Shown here: one piece after another, positions 51,601 to 60,978 of the stretch
Layout of the letters: each line of letters begins with the position of its first letter
Position numbering within the stretch: the first letter of the stretch is position 1
From: Arion vulgaris
Lineage: Eukaryota > Mollusca > Gastropoda > Stylommatophora > Arionidae
Direction of reading: 5' to 3'
Assembly (NCBI GenBank): GCA_020796225.1
Contig: CM036754.1
Span: 68,688,000-68,751,999, forward strand
DNA: 64,000 nt
Made by a program: the position numbers and the translations under genes
Notes under the pieces: model-generated
Database searches by the model: none
What the model saw: only the letters and a program-made list of their open reading frames with translations
What the model was told of the DNA's origin: nothing

Positions 51601-54600
51601 AAATATATATTAACTAGAGATATCTCACCTGAGCAAATATATATTAGCTAGAGATATCACCTGAGCAAATATATATTAACTAGAGATATCTCACCTGAGC
51701 AAATATATATTAGCTAGAGATATCACCTGAGCAAATATATATTAGCTAGAGATATCTCACCTGAACAAATATATATTAACTAGAGATATCACCTGAGCAA
51801 ATATATATTAGCTAGAGATATCTCACCTGAACAAATATATATTAGCTAGATATATCTCACCTGAGCAAATATATATTAGCTAGAGATATCTCACCTGAGC
51901 AAATATATATTAGCTAGAGATATCTCACCTGAGCAAATATATATTAGCTAGAGATATCTCACCTGAGCAAATATATATTAGCTAGAGATATCTCACCTGA
52001 GCAAATATATATTAACTAGAGATATCTCACCTGAGCAAATATATATTAACTAGAGATATCTCACCTGAGCAAATATATATTAGCTAGAGATATCACCTGA
52101 GCAAATATATATTAGCTAGAGATATCTCACCTGAGCAAATATATATTAACTAGAGATATCACCTGAGCAAATATATATTAGCTAGAGATATCTCACCTGA
52201 GCAAATATATATTAGCTAGAGATATCTCACCTGAGCAAATATATATTAACTAGAGATATCTCACCTGAGCAAATATATATTAGCTAGAGATATCACCTGA
52301 GCAAATATATATTAACTAGAGATATCTTACCTGAACAAATATATATTAACTAGAGATATATCATATATTATTCTATAGTCTTCTACTAAAATAAACCAAG
52401 TGAAAGAATTCAAATACTTAGGAAGCATATTCACAGAAGACAGAAAACTGGATAGAGAGATAGAGGCTAGAGTACAAAAAGCAAATGCTGTAACCTACCA
52501 GCTAGCCCCATTGTTAAGGCACCCAAAAATTTCACAGGCAGCTCTTCTTCTTCTTCGCTGTCGTTTTACGACCAATTTTAATCACTCTTTGTGATATGTT
52601 TGATCTTTGCCAAGAACGTGTATACGTTGCACATTGGTTTGGTAGGCCGCTAAACACATAAGACTTCTACACGTTTAGGACACATGCATCCGATTTCAGC
52701 CAAACCTCCTTAGTCGCCTCTTACGACATGCGTGGCAGGTAACAGTGGTTCACAGGCAGCTAAGCAACAGATGATCAACAGCATTTTAAAATCTACTTTG
52801 TGTTACCAGAGCCAAACATGGACATTGAGCAAAGCGCAGTCACAAAAATAACTACATGTGAAATGCGTTGCCTGCGAAAAGTTACCAACAACACAAGAAA
52901 AGACAGAATCACCAACATCAGCATAAGAAAGAAAGTTGGCACAAAACCGTGCTTGAATTACATAGATAAACAAAGAATGAAGTGGTTTGGCCACTTAATA
53001 AGAATGCATCCAAACTCCACAGTATACAGAGTCTTCTACAACAGAACATCGGAAAGAAGGCAAGAGGAAGACCACGAAAAGATGGTTAGATGGCGTAGCA
53101 GAATCCTGTGAAAGAGCAAAGATAACAATCACACAAGCCACCAGAACAGCGCAAGACAAAAACAGAAAACCACGACACTGGGCAACAACCCGGTAGCAGT
53201 GTGACGACAAAAGAAGAAGAAGTCTTCTATTGTCCATGTCCCAGACAAATGCTTCTCTATGAGTACTCACAGATATACCCGGGTTCAATAGTCAGCAACA
53301 ACGGCGACTGTTCCAAAGAAATCTCAAGATGATTGGCAATAGACACATCCTACGAGGTTCTTCTAGACTTCCCCACCATGGGTAATATAATTAAAATATC
53401 CACAGCATGTAAAGGTTGACATTCAGCACCCACTCCATGATGCAGTGATTACATCTACAGAGCATGTGATTAGCGCAGGGTAAAGGATGACATTCGGCAC
53501 CCACTCCATGATATGGTTGGCTAGATAGCATGTGATTAGCACAGGGTAAAGGATGACATTCGGCACCCACTCCATGATATGGTGATTACATCTACAGAGC
53601 ATGCGATTAGCGCAGGGTAAAGGATGACATTCGGCACTCACTCCATGATATGGTTGGCTCCATAGCATGTGATTAGCACAGGGTAAAGGATGACATTCGG
53701 CACCCACTCCATGATATGGTTGGCTCCATAGCATGTGATTAGCACAGGGTAAAGGATGACATTCGGCACTCACTCCATGATATGGTTGGCTCCATAGCAT
53801 GTGATTAGCACAGGGTAAAGGATGACATTCGGCACCCACTCCATGATATGGTGATTACATCTACAGAGCATGTGATTAGCGCAGGGTAAAGGATGACATT
53901 CGGCACTCACTCCATGATATGGTTGGCTCCATAGCATGTGATTAGCACAGGGTAAAGGATGACATTCGGCACCCACTCCATGATATGGTTGGCTACAGAG
54001 CATGCGATTAGCACAGGGTAAAGGATGACATTCGGCACCCACTCCATGATATGGTTGGCTCCATAGCATGTGATTAGCACAGGGTAAAGGATGACATTCG
54101 GCACCCACTCCATGATATGGTTGGCTACAGAGCATGCGATTAGCACAGGGTAAAGGATGACATTCGGCACCCACTCCATGATATGGTGATTACATCTACA
54201 GAGCATGCGATTAGCACAGGGTAAAGGATGACATTCGGCACTCACTCCATGATATGGTTGGCTACAGAGCATGTGATTAGCACAGGGTAAAGGATGACAT
54301 TTGGCACCCACTCCATGATATGGTTGGCTACAGAGCATGTGATTAGCACAGGGTAAAGGATGACATTCGGCACCCACTCCATGATATGGTGATTACATCT
54401 ACAGAGCATGTGATTAGCACAGGGTAAAGGATGACATTCGGCACCCACTCCATGAGCATGTGATCAGCGCAGGGTAAAGGATGACATTCAGCACCCACTC
54501 CATGATGCGGTGATTACACCCACAGAGCATGTGATTAGCTCAGGGTAAAGGATGACATTTGGCACCCACTCCATGATGCAGTCTACACTTACAGAGCATG

Positions 54601-57600
54601 TGATTAGCTCAGGGTAAAGGATGACATTTGGCACCCACTCCATGATATGGTGGCTACATCTACATAGAATAGGATGAAAAGAGATAAATCATGGATGGGA
54701 CATGCCAATAATATTATCCAGTTGGTATGTAGACATACACATATTAATCCTATCAGCAAATGGATACTGATTCCTGTGGATACCAACATTACGATTTCTG
54801 TCCACATCAAACTCGACAGAAGTTGCACACATCAAGACAATGGTGGATGGATACACACATTGTGGTGAAGCTGTAGTATACACAGATGGCTCAAGCGAAG
54901 TGCATGGACATTTACTGCAAGCTCAAGATGCAAAACTGTCATGGAGGACAGCAGTGACTTTGCTGTCACTAGGAGCAACCTCACAATGAAGATCAAAGCG
55001 GTAGTCATGGCATTTAAGTGGTTGAATACACAGGAATTCACACATGTGTGTTTACTGAGTGACTCAATGAATATGCTTAACAAAATTCAGGTTTGCTGTA
55101 TAAAGAACGAATGGCGTGTCACATTGAGCACATCTCAAATGACCCATTTATTTATTTATTACAGACATAGACATCAACATACATAGACATCAACAGACAT
55201 AGCCATTAACAAACACATATATCAACATACACAGACATCAACATACATAGACATCAACATACACAGACATCAACAGACATAGACATCAAACTTGACTAAT
55301 TTATCGGTAACAAGGTTTACCTTTCTCTTGAGGGTGGTCACTTCCAGTTGTGTAAGGGTGTCTGCTTTAGCCAGTACTGGAACTATGTTGACTTTATGGT
55401 GTACTGCTCTCATGAAAGCAATGTCTAATGGCTTCAGTCTACATGTTTTATTAGGACAAGAAGAAACACATTTTGTTTATAGCTAATACATTTACAAATA
55501 TACAAATAAAATACAGAAATTCATGCGCTGACTTAAAATAATTACCAGAGCTAAGGTAACCAAAGTCTGACAACTCAAGAACTATAATTACCAGAGCTAA
55601 GGTAATCAAAGTCTGACAACTCAAGAACTATAATTACCAGAGCTAAGGTAACCAAAGTCTGACAACTCAAGAACTATAATTACCAGAGTTAAGGTAACCA
55701 AAGTCTGACAACTCAAGAACTATAATTACCAGAGCTAAGGTAACCAAAGTCTGACAACTCAAAAACTATAATTACCAGAGCTAAGGTAACCAACGTCTGA
55801 CAACTCAAGAACTATAAAATACAACAGCAGTAGCATGATCACTAGTTGACATCTATGACATAATTATGTTAGAAGACTAATGACATCACATTCTACCAGC
55901 CAGACACAATGATTAATCAAAGGTCTGAAACATGTTTATATAACAGTAAGTCTAACAATTAAGTGAATGTTGAAACATGTCCCTATAACAACATTAAGTG
56001 AATGTTGAATGGATCTCTGGGACTTCATTTACTGGGGCAGTTGTTGTGTCTGACTCTCAGTCGATGCTTCACAAGATCCAGAAGGGCAGGTTTCGGTATG
56101 AGTGGATGTCGTCTATAGAAGTTTCTAACCTCCAGCGGCTTACGTGGATATACTGTCCTGGGCATGCCTGGTGAGGTGGGTGGGTTTCTCTGTGGTGAAG
56201 TGCTTAAGCAGTTTGAATTGAGCTCTGAGCGATACAGGTTTGAATCTGTACTGCATCAATTGGATCGTTTCCCCAGAGGTCACATAGGATTTTTGCTGGT
56301 ACTACTGAGTTCATGCTATGTACAATACTCTTGGTATATGGCAAAATCTGGTGTCATTAAGTCAATCTTCCACATTTATATACCCATTTTTAAACATGCA
56401 ATTCTCAGGTACACAAGTGCTATTGAACTATCCCTCCCAACCCCCCTGCAAGGATGAACAAATTAATGAGTTACATATAACTAAGACTAAATATTCTTCA
56501 TGTCCGGAAGGGATGATGAAATTATTATGAAACACTACTCACCCTTGTCCGGAAGGGTTGATGAAATTATTATGAAATACTACTCACCCATGTCCTGAAG
56601 GGTTGATGACATTATTATGAAATACTACTCACCCATGTCCTGAAGGGTTGATGACATTATGAAACACTACTCACCCTTGTCCGGAAGGGTTGATGAAATT
56701 ATTATGAAATACTACTCACCCATGTCCTGAAGGGTTGATGACATTATTATGAAATACTACTCACCCACGTTCAGAAGGGATGATGAAATTATTATGAAAT
56801 ACTACTCACCCATGTATGGAAGGGATGATGAAATTATTATGAAATACTACTAACCCATGTCCTGAAGGGTTGATGAAATTATTATGAAATACTACTCACC
56901 CATGTCCGGAAGGGTTGATGAAATAAAAACAACAGTGTACTCTGTTATCCACTATGTGCCTTCTGTTGAGTCCGTTCTCGTCATTTAGATATCGCTCAAA
57001 CTGGTCATCTATGTATTGAATAATGGACTTGAAACTGAAAAAAAAGAAGGGCTACATTTCAGAAGACATCTAGTAGCATTGATAATCACTGCTTTAATGT
57101 CATGTGAGAGTTGTTACTGCTGTAAATGATGTTGTGTGAGAGTTGTTACTGCTGTAAATGATGTGTGAGAGTTGTTACTGCTGTAAATGATGTAACTTGA
57201 CAATGAATTCATCCTGTAACAATGATTTATTGAAAAACAGACTCAAATGGTTTGACCACTTGGTCAGAATGAACCAGAATACACCAGTTGCAAGAGCGTA
57301 CAACCTGAAAATGGAATCATCAAGAGAAAGGGGCAGACCAAGAAAAGATGGGTTGATGGAGTTACAGACATCTTAAAACTCCACAATACCACAACATATC
57401 AAGCGGCCGAGCGTGCATTATCTCGGAACCGATCATCAGTTAAACCTGCTACGCCTAGCGGCAAAAAGCAGAGAAGGACAAAAGAATCACAATGATGTTG
57501 CGTGAGAGTTGTTACTGCTGTAAATGATGTAACTTTGAATTCATTATCAATAAATATGGCCTTGTACAATTATAATCCCACCAAATACAATTTTTTTTAA

Positions 57601-60600
57601 ATTTAGCAGACCAGCAGATTAGTATATTATGATTTATTGGACTCATTTCAAGGGAAAAGAAAAATTGTCTTATTCACAGATATGGATGGCAATCAGTGAA
57701 GCTATCAACTTCGTGACCTTCACTTTCTGTGGGAGTTTAGGCACTATTCCTCCTCCTCCTCCATCGCTAATCAAGTTCTTTGCCGATCCGTAGGTGTACA
57801 CATGTGTCCATGATCTCTCAGGGTACTCTTTCACTATGAATTCTTCTGTAATCGCTCTCCTTTCGCAGTTTGCTTGTGGACCTTTCTTTGTATGCGTGAT
57901 ATTGATTCTCTCAGCTCTGACATCTTGGTTTCCCACGGCAGGTTCTTGTATAAGTCTGGGTTTACAGTTGGCTAGGATCGGGTCGTCTTAGATCAGTGCT
58001 TTAGCATGATTCGCAAAGCTGGATCTCTTTAACCTGCCCTTTCCTAATACGTTCATTCTGTCATACATGGGGTGGGTGTTAAGTAAAAAAAAAAAAAGTA
58101 CTTAAGGGGGGATTCGGTAGTGTGGGGATCAAGAAGCTATTTTCGTTGTTTTCATGTTAATGTAAAATTTGTATAACCATTTTGAAAGATTATGACTTAG
58201 AATAGTAGAAAAAATGAGTTTAAAAAAATGTAAAAGTGTTGCCATGGAAACAATACAAAATGGCCACCAAAACAAAATTTCAAATCCTTAAGGCTCTGAA
58301 TCTAATGAATGTAAATGAATTCTGTTTTCACTCTAAGGTGCGCAATTGTACTATTTAAAATATTACACATAATCTTTAGGATATATTAAATATTTAATTT
58401 TTAAAATAAATTTTGGGTAAAAATTCAGGGCAAAAAAGCTGTTTTTGGGGTGTCTTTACCCAAAAATTCATTAAAAATGTAATATTTAATATATCCTAAA
58501 AATATGTGTAATTTTTTAGATATTACAATTGCTCACCTTAGAGTGAAACAGAATTCATTTATATTCATTACTTTCAGAGCCTTAGGAATTAAAAATTTTG
58601 TGTTTGGCTGCCATTTTTATTGTATTGTTTCCATGGCAACGCATTGACATATTTTTGAAAACTAAACTTTTTCTACTCTTTTAAGTCATAATATCTCAAA
58701 ATTGTAATACAAATTCTACATTAATATGAAAGCAACGAAAAAAATTTCCAGACCAGAATCCCCCCTTAACTGAATAACTCAATAAGAAATCTACACAAGT
58801 TAATTCATACCAATCTATAGAGTTGAGAGAATCACCAAAGCCAGGTGTGTCAACAACTGTTAACCTCAACTTGACACCTCTCTCTTCAATCTCCACCGTA
58901 GAAGCATCAATCTTGACTGTCTGTTGGATTTTTTCTGAACAAAATGTTGACCATAGATGAATGTTTAAAATGTTGACCATAGATGAATGTATAAAATGTT
59001 GACTATAGAAGAATGTATAAAATGTTGACCATAGATGAATGTATAAAATGTTGACCATAGAAGAATGTATAAAATGTTGAGCATAGAAGAATGTATAAAA
59101 TGTTGACTATAGATGAATGTATAAAATGTTGACCATAGATGAATGTATAAAATGTTGAGCATAGAAGAATGTATAAAATGTTGACCATAGATGAATGTAT
59201 AAAATGTTGACCATAGATGAATGTATAAAATGTTGAGCATAGAAGAATGTATAAAATGTTGACCATAGATGAATGTATAAAATGTTGAGCATAGATGAAT
59301 GTATAAAATGTTGAGCATAGAAGAATGTATAAAATGTTGACATAGATGAATGTATAAAATGTTGACCATAGAAGAATGTATAAAATGTTGACCATAGAAG
59401 AATGTATAAAATGTTGAGCATAGAAGAATGTTTAAAATGTTGACCATAGAAAAATGTATAAAATGTTGAGCATAGAAGAATGTATAAAATGTTGAGCATA
59501 GATGAATGTATAAAATGTTGACCATAGAAGAATGTATAAAATGTTGACCATAGAAGAATGTATAAAATGTTGAGCATAGAAGAATGTTTAAAATGTTGAC
59601 CATAGATGAATGTATAAAATGTTGACCATAGATGAATGTATAAAATGTTGAGCATAGATGAATGTATAAAATTTTGAGCATAGAAGAATGTATAAAATGT
59701 TGACCATAGATGAATGTATAAAATGTTGAGCATAGAAGAATGTATAAAATGTTGACCATAGAAGAATGTATAAAATGTTGACTATAGATGAATGTATAAA
59801 ATGTTGAGCATAGATGAATGTATAAAATGTTGACCATAGATGAATGTATAAAATGTTGACTATAGATGAATGTATAAAATGTTGTCCATAGAAGAATGTA
59901 TAAAATGTTGACCATAGATGAATGTATAAAATGTTGAGCATAGAAGAATGTATAAAATGTTGACCATAGATGAATGTTTAAAATGTTGACCATAGATGAA
60001 TGTTTAAAATGTTGACCATAGATGAATGTTTAAAATGCTTTGTGAACAGAAGTGGTTCATAAGTAGTCAAATATATATTTATATATATATATTGGGCAGA
60101 TCTTCTTCAACGATCTTTGGTCATGCGCTTAGTTTACTGTGGACCACAAACTGTGTAGTCACCTTCAGGTCTGTCAGGTTTACTTCTTCAGCCATCTCTG
60201 GTCATGTGCTTTTTTTTCTCCTGATCCAGAAGCACTTGAACTTTAAGCTCTTAGGCTCGGTGCCATAGACATCGTAACCTTCGGTTCGGTGCCACGAACA
60301 CCGTAAATCTGGAGAACCTGTGGCTTTTCTGCAAGCCCATGGAATTGAACCGCGCCACGGGAGCTTGACACTCGTCGTCCAACGCACTACAAACAAGCTG
60401 GACAAGCAGGTCTTTGCTTAGATTACTGTAGACCACAAATTGGGCAGTCAGCTTCAGGTCTGTCAGGTTCCTTCTTCAGCGATCTCTGGTCATGCGTTTA
60501 GTTTACTGTAGACCACAAACTGGACAGTCAGTTTCAGGTCTGTCAGGTTTCCCCAAAGCTTATTTTTTAGGTTGACTTGGTGTGGCAACATGTTGCTTTT

Positions 60601-60978
60601 CAGCTCATACAGGAGAAGATAGTCTTTCTTCAGTGTCTGTTCTGCCTGTTGACACTGGCAGAGAGCTGTTTGACTTATTCCTAGTCTATGTTGTAAGTGT
60701 TTGTTGAGTCTGCAGTTTTTGTTGAGTCCAGTATGTAGTCGAAATATAATGGCCTGGTCTGTTCTCTTAGGTCTTTGAGACTAGACATATGTGTTGTTGA
60801 TACAATAGAGTAGCTGGAACATCTCACCTGCAGCGGAGGGGATGTGTCTCTCCGGATAGAAATCTGTGAGAAAGTAGTGGGAACAACTCACCTGCAGCAG
60901 AGGGGAAGTGTCTCTCCGGATAGAGATCTGTGAGAAAAAGACTGTTTACTAAAGTCGATTTGCCAAGACCTGACTCGC
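42527..60978 (-). CDS. SEPTIN2-like: Septin, SEPT2 group (9 exons; N-terminal exon off right edge)
   Basis: Septins are GTP-binding cytoskeletal proteins that polymerise into filaments at membranes, the cytokinetic furrow and cilia. Nine minus-strand exons join in phase with GT-AG sites to a TAG stop. In order they show the P-loop GESGLGKST, the TLT-type G1 surroundings ending [10 protein letters not shown], the G3 motif DTPGFGD, the [14 protein letters not shown] and LKPLDIAFM strands, and the G4 motif AKAD. The acidic [11 protein letters not shown] segment is typical of SEPT2-group members. Next come the septin-unique element ([20 protein letters not shown]), [19 protein letters not shown] and a charged heptad-like tail ([15 protein letters not shown]). 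The amino-terminal exon that should precede the P-loop was not found up to 64000. Almost every intron boundary is flanked by a tandem array. SEPT2/1/4/5-like is preferred over SEPT7 or SEPT6 types from the DEDED and PERH motifs. Confidence 0.95.
42640..43385. repeat. ~54-bp minisatellite, ~14 copies, abutting the last septin exon acceptor
   Basis: Units GTGACTCATAAAGCAAACAG and GATTGTCTCACTGACTCTAC. The first unit merges with the acceptor region at 42632. The 226-residue minus frame across it is spurious. Confidence 0.93.
43425..43700 (-). mobile_element. LINE tail fragment, copy 1
   Basis: The minus strand reads [40 protein letters not shown], the C-terminal end of RTE-like proteins. It is nearly identical to 49575-49880. 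Confidence 0.75.
43830..44010. repeat. Short tandem array around CATACAGAGCTAGGTAGAGG
   Basis: Six to seven irregular units in septin intron H-I. Confidence 0.7.
44106..44336. repeat. 46-bp tandem array, 5 nearly identical copies
   Basis: Units CAGTGAAAGCCCTATGTTTG followed by AAAAGGAATGTGTTGGGAGC TTAGTT. Little divergence suggests recent expansion. Confidence 0.93.
44439..44528 (-). CDS. SEPTIN2-like: Septin C-terminal region exon ([14 protein letters not shown])
   Basis: 30 codons in phase 0: [30 protein letters not shown]. Acceptor GTCCCTAG, donor GTAATT. The highly charged end matches the start of the septin C-terminal coiled coil. Confidence 0.85.
44570..44840 (-). repeat. ~28-bp array upstream of a septin exon, containing CAG|GTAAA motifs
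   Basis: Units TTTACCTGACTACAGATTTA CACACA repeat about nine times. On the sense (minus) strand each reads GTAGTCAGGTAAA, a donor-like site. Confidence 0.85.
44930..45120. repeat. ~36-bp tandem array
   Basis: Five copies around GAAATCTGATCAACTGAAAT. Confidence 0.8.
45120..45990 (-). mobile_element. RTE-like RT fragment with an internal minisatellite
   Basis: Minus-strand pieces [14 protein letters not shown] and, beyond the array, [12 protein letters not shown] and [17 protein letters not shown] text are RT N-terminal blocks. The ~46-bp array at 45295-45530 lies between them. Confidence 0.7.
45295..45530. repeat. ~46-bp array, 5 copies, expanded from RT sequence
   Basis: Units TTAAGTAATTTGTCCTGCAG TACAGTAGATGTTTATATTGG. 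The same TACAGTAGATGT phrase recurs at 49975. Confidence 0.85.
46050..46530. repeat. Compound ~22-bp array beside a septin donor
   Basis: CATAAATTCACTTACAGCTAT and variants, with a ~177-bp block duplicated (46070-46245 and 46260-46430). Ends about 20 bp from the septin donor at 46553. Confidence 0.85.
46554..46659 (-). CDS. SEPTIN2-like: Septin exon with [19 protein letters not shown]
   Basis: Completes I, then [35 protein letters not shown] in phase 0 if the donor is GTAATT. A stronger-looking GTATGT five bases earlier would leave phase 2 and run into a stop in the next exon, so GTAATT is chosen. Both may compete. Confidence 0.88.
46716..47095 (+). mobile_element. piggyBac-like element, 5' end only
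   Basis: Begins at TTAA (46712-46715) followed by CCCTTTCGCTGCCACGG, repeated with one change 40 bp on. A plus-strand start at 46978 reads [19 protein letters not shown], the acidic N-terminus usual for piggyBac transposases, then stops. No right end was found. Confidence 0.65.
47108..49208 (-). repeat. ~58-bp array made of septin exon 3' end plus donor, ~8 extra copies, split by piggyBac
   Basis: Each unit has AAACTCACATGAGCATTGTT then CTCAGCTTAATCTGACCTAG ATGTAGCAGG. On the sense strand this is the last 20 bp of the PWGVVEVEN exon (AAGCTGAGAACAATGCTCAT) plus GTGAGT. Two copies carry GCTCAA in place of GCTCAT before the donor. Confidence 0.92.
47249..48717 (+). mobile_element. piggyBac-like transposon, ~1.47 kb, decayed
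   Basis: Ends CCCTCTTATTCC and GGAATAAGAGGG are perfect inverted repeats flanked by TTAA at 47245-47248 and 48718-48721. The plus-strand frame 47905-48110 reads [20 protein letters not shown] and [12 protein letters not shown], the piggyBac transposase N-terminal half. The rest is broken. It sits inside the exon-derived array. Confidence 0.92.
49209..49354 (-). CDS. SEPTIN2-like: Septin-unique-element exon (PWGVVEVEN)
   Basis: Acceptor [56 protein letters not shown], exit phase 2 at GTGAGT. This is the most conserved septin-specific segment. The last 20 bp and the donor seed the array running from 47108 to 49208. Confidence 0.95.
49575..49880 (-). mobile_element. LINE tail fragment, copy 2
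   Basis: The minus strand reads [40 protein letters not shown]. Close paralogue of 43425-43700. Confidence 0.75.
49890..50065. repeat. ~31-bp array, ~5 copies
   Basis: Units around ATTCTCTAACTCTGCGAGCC AAGCAACC. Confidence 0.75.
50190..51357. repeat. ~21-bp minisatellite, ~50 copies, beside a septin donor
   Basis: Units TATATAAGAGTAATGTGCAT G, plus a longer TATATGTATATATAAGAG variant at intervals. Spurious frames up to 441 codons arise from it. Ends 20 bp past the donor at 51382. Confidence 0.95.
51383..51484 (-). CDS. SEPTIN2-like: Septin exon with acidic [11 protein letters not shown] segment
   Basis: 34 codons in phase 0: [34 protein letters not shown]. The donor is a weak AGG|GTTGGT. 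A better-looking GTAAAA six bases on would break the frame with the next exon. Confidence 0.9.
51545..52368 (-). repeat. 34-bp array, ~25 copies, each with a consensus 5' splice site in sense
   Basis: Units TCTCACCTGAGCAAATATAT ATTAGCTAGAGATA. On the sense (minus) strand each unit contains GCTCAG|GTGAGA. It begins about 60 bp from the acceptor of the DSDEDED exon. No neighbouring septin exon contains this sequence. Confidence 0.92.
52380..53215 (+). mobile_element. RTE-like LINE C-terminal fragment, split by a SINE
   Basis: The plus strand reads [20 protein letters not shown] then, after the [24 protein letters not shown] and [26 protein letters not shown] and the LxWFGHL tail are typical of RTE-type RT ends. 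Confidence 0.82.
52544..52748 (-). mobile_element. SINE inserted in the LINE, 13-bp target-site duplication
   Basis: TTCACAGGCAGCT at 52531-52543 and 52749-52761 flanks a 5'-truncated copy of the 27436 family that retains the simple GAAGAAG tail. Confidence 0.9.
53415..54655. repeat. ~66/69-bp minisatellite, ~18 copies
   Basis: Units AGGGTAAAGGATGACATTCG, CACCCACTCCATGATATGG and either TTGGCTACAGAG or TGATTACATCTACAGAG. The two linker forms alternate in patches. The 134-156-residue minus frames are spurious. Confidence 0.93.
54800..55140 (+). mobile_element. RNase H-type LINE fragment
   Basis: [14 protein letters not shown] then, in another frame, [20 protein letters not shown] and [15 protein letters not shown], paralogous to the RNase H at 36150-36400. 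Confidence 0.75.
55150..55290. repeat. ~15-bp array ACATAGACATCAACA
   Basis: About nine copies ending about 25 bp from the septin donor at 55320. Confidence 0.8.
55321..55438 (-). CDS. SEPTIN2-like: Septin exon with G4 motif AKAD
   Basis: Completes G, then [20 protein letters not shown] and [19 protein letters not shown], phase 0 exit at GTAAAC. AKAD gives guanine specificity. The residue run TQLEVTT differs from the usual TLKE, a lineage change or drift. Confidence 0.93.
55540..55820. repeat. ~46-bp array, 6 copies
   Basis: Units AATTACCAGAGCTAAGGTAA CCAAAGTCTGACAACTCAAG in septin intron C-D. Confidence 0.9.
56008..56168 (+). mobile_element. Fragment of the LINE at 15661-17620 (RNase H part)
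   Basis: Nearly identical to 17140-17303 (GACTTCATTTACTGGGGCAG ... TGTCCTGGGCATGC), and it lacks the gap seen after AGGTTTCG in the other copy. Confidence 0.88.
56169..56460 (+). mobile_element. Possible tRNA-like SINE
   Basis: TCTCTGTGGTGAAGTGCTTA and CAGGTTTGAATCTGTACTG resemble A- and B-boxes 40 bp apart. It starts where the LINE fragment ends. The right boundary is uncertain. Confidence 0.45.
56497..56899 (-). repeat. 45-bp array made of septin exon 3' end plus donor, ~9 extra copies
   Basis: Units ACTACTCACCCATGTCC, GGAAGGGTTGATGAAAT, TATTATGAAAT. On the sense strand each carries ATTTCATCAACCCTTCCGGA CATGG plus GTGAGT, the end of the SGHG exon. One copy has GTTAGT in place of GTGAGT. 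Confidence 0.93.
56900..57034 (-). CDS. SEPTIN2-like: Septin exon with [13 protein letters not shown]
   Basis: Poly-T tract and CAG acceptor; completes C, then [35 protein letters not shown] and FYFINPSGH, exit phase 2 at GTGAGT. The last ~25 bp plus the donor form the unit of the array at 56497-56899. Confidence 0.95.
57095..57195. repeat. ~31-bp array, 3 copies plus one at 57495
   Basis: GTGTGAGAGTTGTTACTGCT GTAAATGATGT. The fourth copy lies beyond an inserted LINE tail. Confidence 0.75.
57235..57490 (+). mobile_element. LINE tail inserted in the 31-bp array
   Basis: The plus strand reads [20 protein letters not shown] and [13 protein letters not shown], paralogous to 52975-53110. Confidence 0.7.
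58106..58765. mobile_element. 660-bp foldback MITE with TTAA duplication
   Basis: TTAA at 58102-58105 and 58766-58769. The ends GGGGGGATTC and GAATCCCCCC are inverted, and the two halves are imperfect reverse complements over most of the length (e.g. GTTGCCATGGAAACAATAC against GTATTGTTTCCATGGCAAC). There is no coding. The TTAA target suggests piggyBac mobilisation. Confidence 0.9.
58811..58934 (-). CDS. SEPTIN2-like: Septin exon with G3 motif DTPGFGD
   Basis: Reads [40 protein letters not shown] and exits phase 2 at GTATGA. Its acceptor (TTTTGTTCAG) is the last piece of the 26-bp array at 58950-60035, so the array runs to the splice site. Confidence 0.95.
58950..60035. repeat. 26-bp minisatellite, ~42 copies, running into a septin acceptor
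   Basis: Units AATGTTGACCATAGATGAAT GTATAA, with GACC/GAGC/GACT and GATG/GAAG variants. The unit nearest the gene merges with the acceptor (sense ...CAACATTTTGTTCAG). Confidence 0.95.
60090..60565. mobile_element. Dispersed repeat copies with a nested tRNA-like SINE
   Basis: GATCTCTGGTCATGCG, CTTAGTTTACTGTAGACCAC and CAGTCAGCTTCAGGTCTG recur three times. The minus-strand SINE at 60190-60405 has GGTTCAATTCCATGG and matches 38560-38755. Confidence 0.6.
60825..60870 (-). repeat. Second copy of the septin P-loop exon 3' end plus donor
   Basis: The sense strand reads TTTCTCACAG, TTTCTATCCGGAGAGACAC, CCGCTGCAG then GTGAGA, i.e. [11 protein letters not shown]. It is diverged at several positions from the true exon end [11 protein letters not shown] at 60892-60925. 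Confidence 0.9.
60892..60978 (-). CDS. SEPTIN2-like: Septin P-loop exon
   Basis: Acceptor TTGTCTTCACAG; completes G, then [17 protein letters not shown] and [11 protein letters not shown], exit phase 1 at GTGAGT. It carries the G1 nucleotide-binding loop. A diverged second copy of its 3' end plus donor lies just downstream at 60825-60870. Confidence 0.95.

Noticed and set aside
53423..54448. Cysteine- and histidine-bearing frames ([11 protein letters not shown] repeats)
   Set aside because: They look like a zinc-binding repeat protein but follow the 66/69-bp array exactly, with frames overlapping each other.
58965..59993. 342-codon minus-strand frame
   Set aside because: 26-bp minisatellite translation; the period and composition are entirely repeat-driven.
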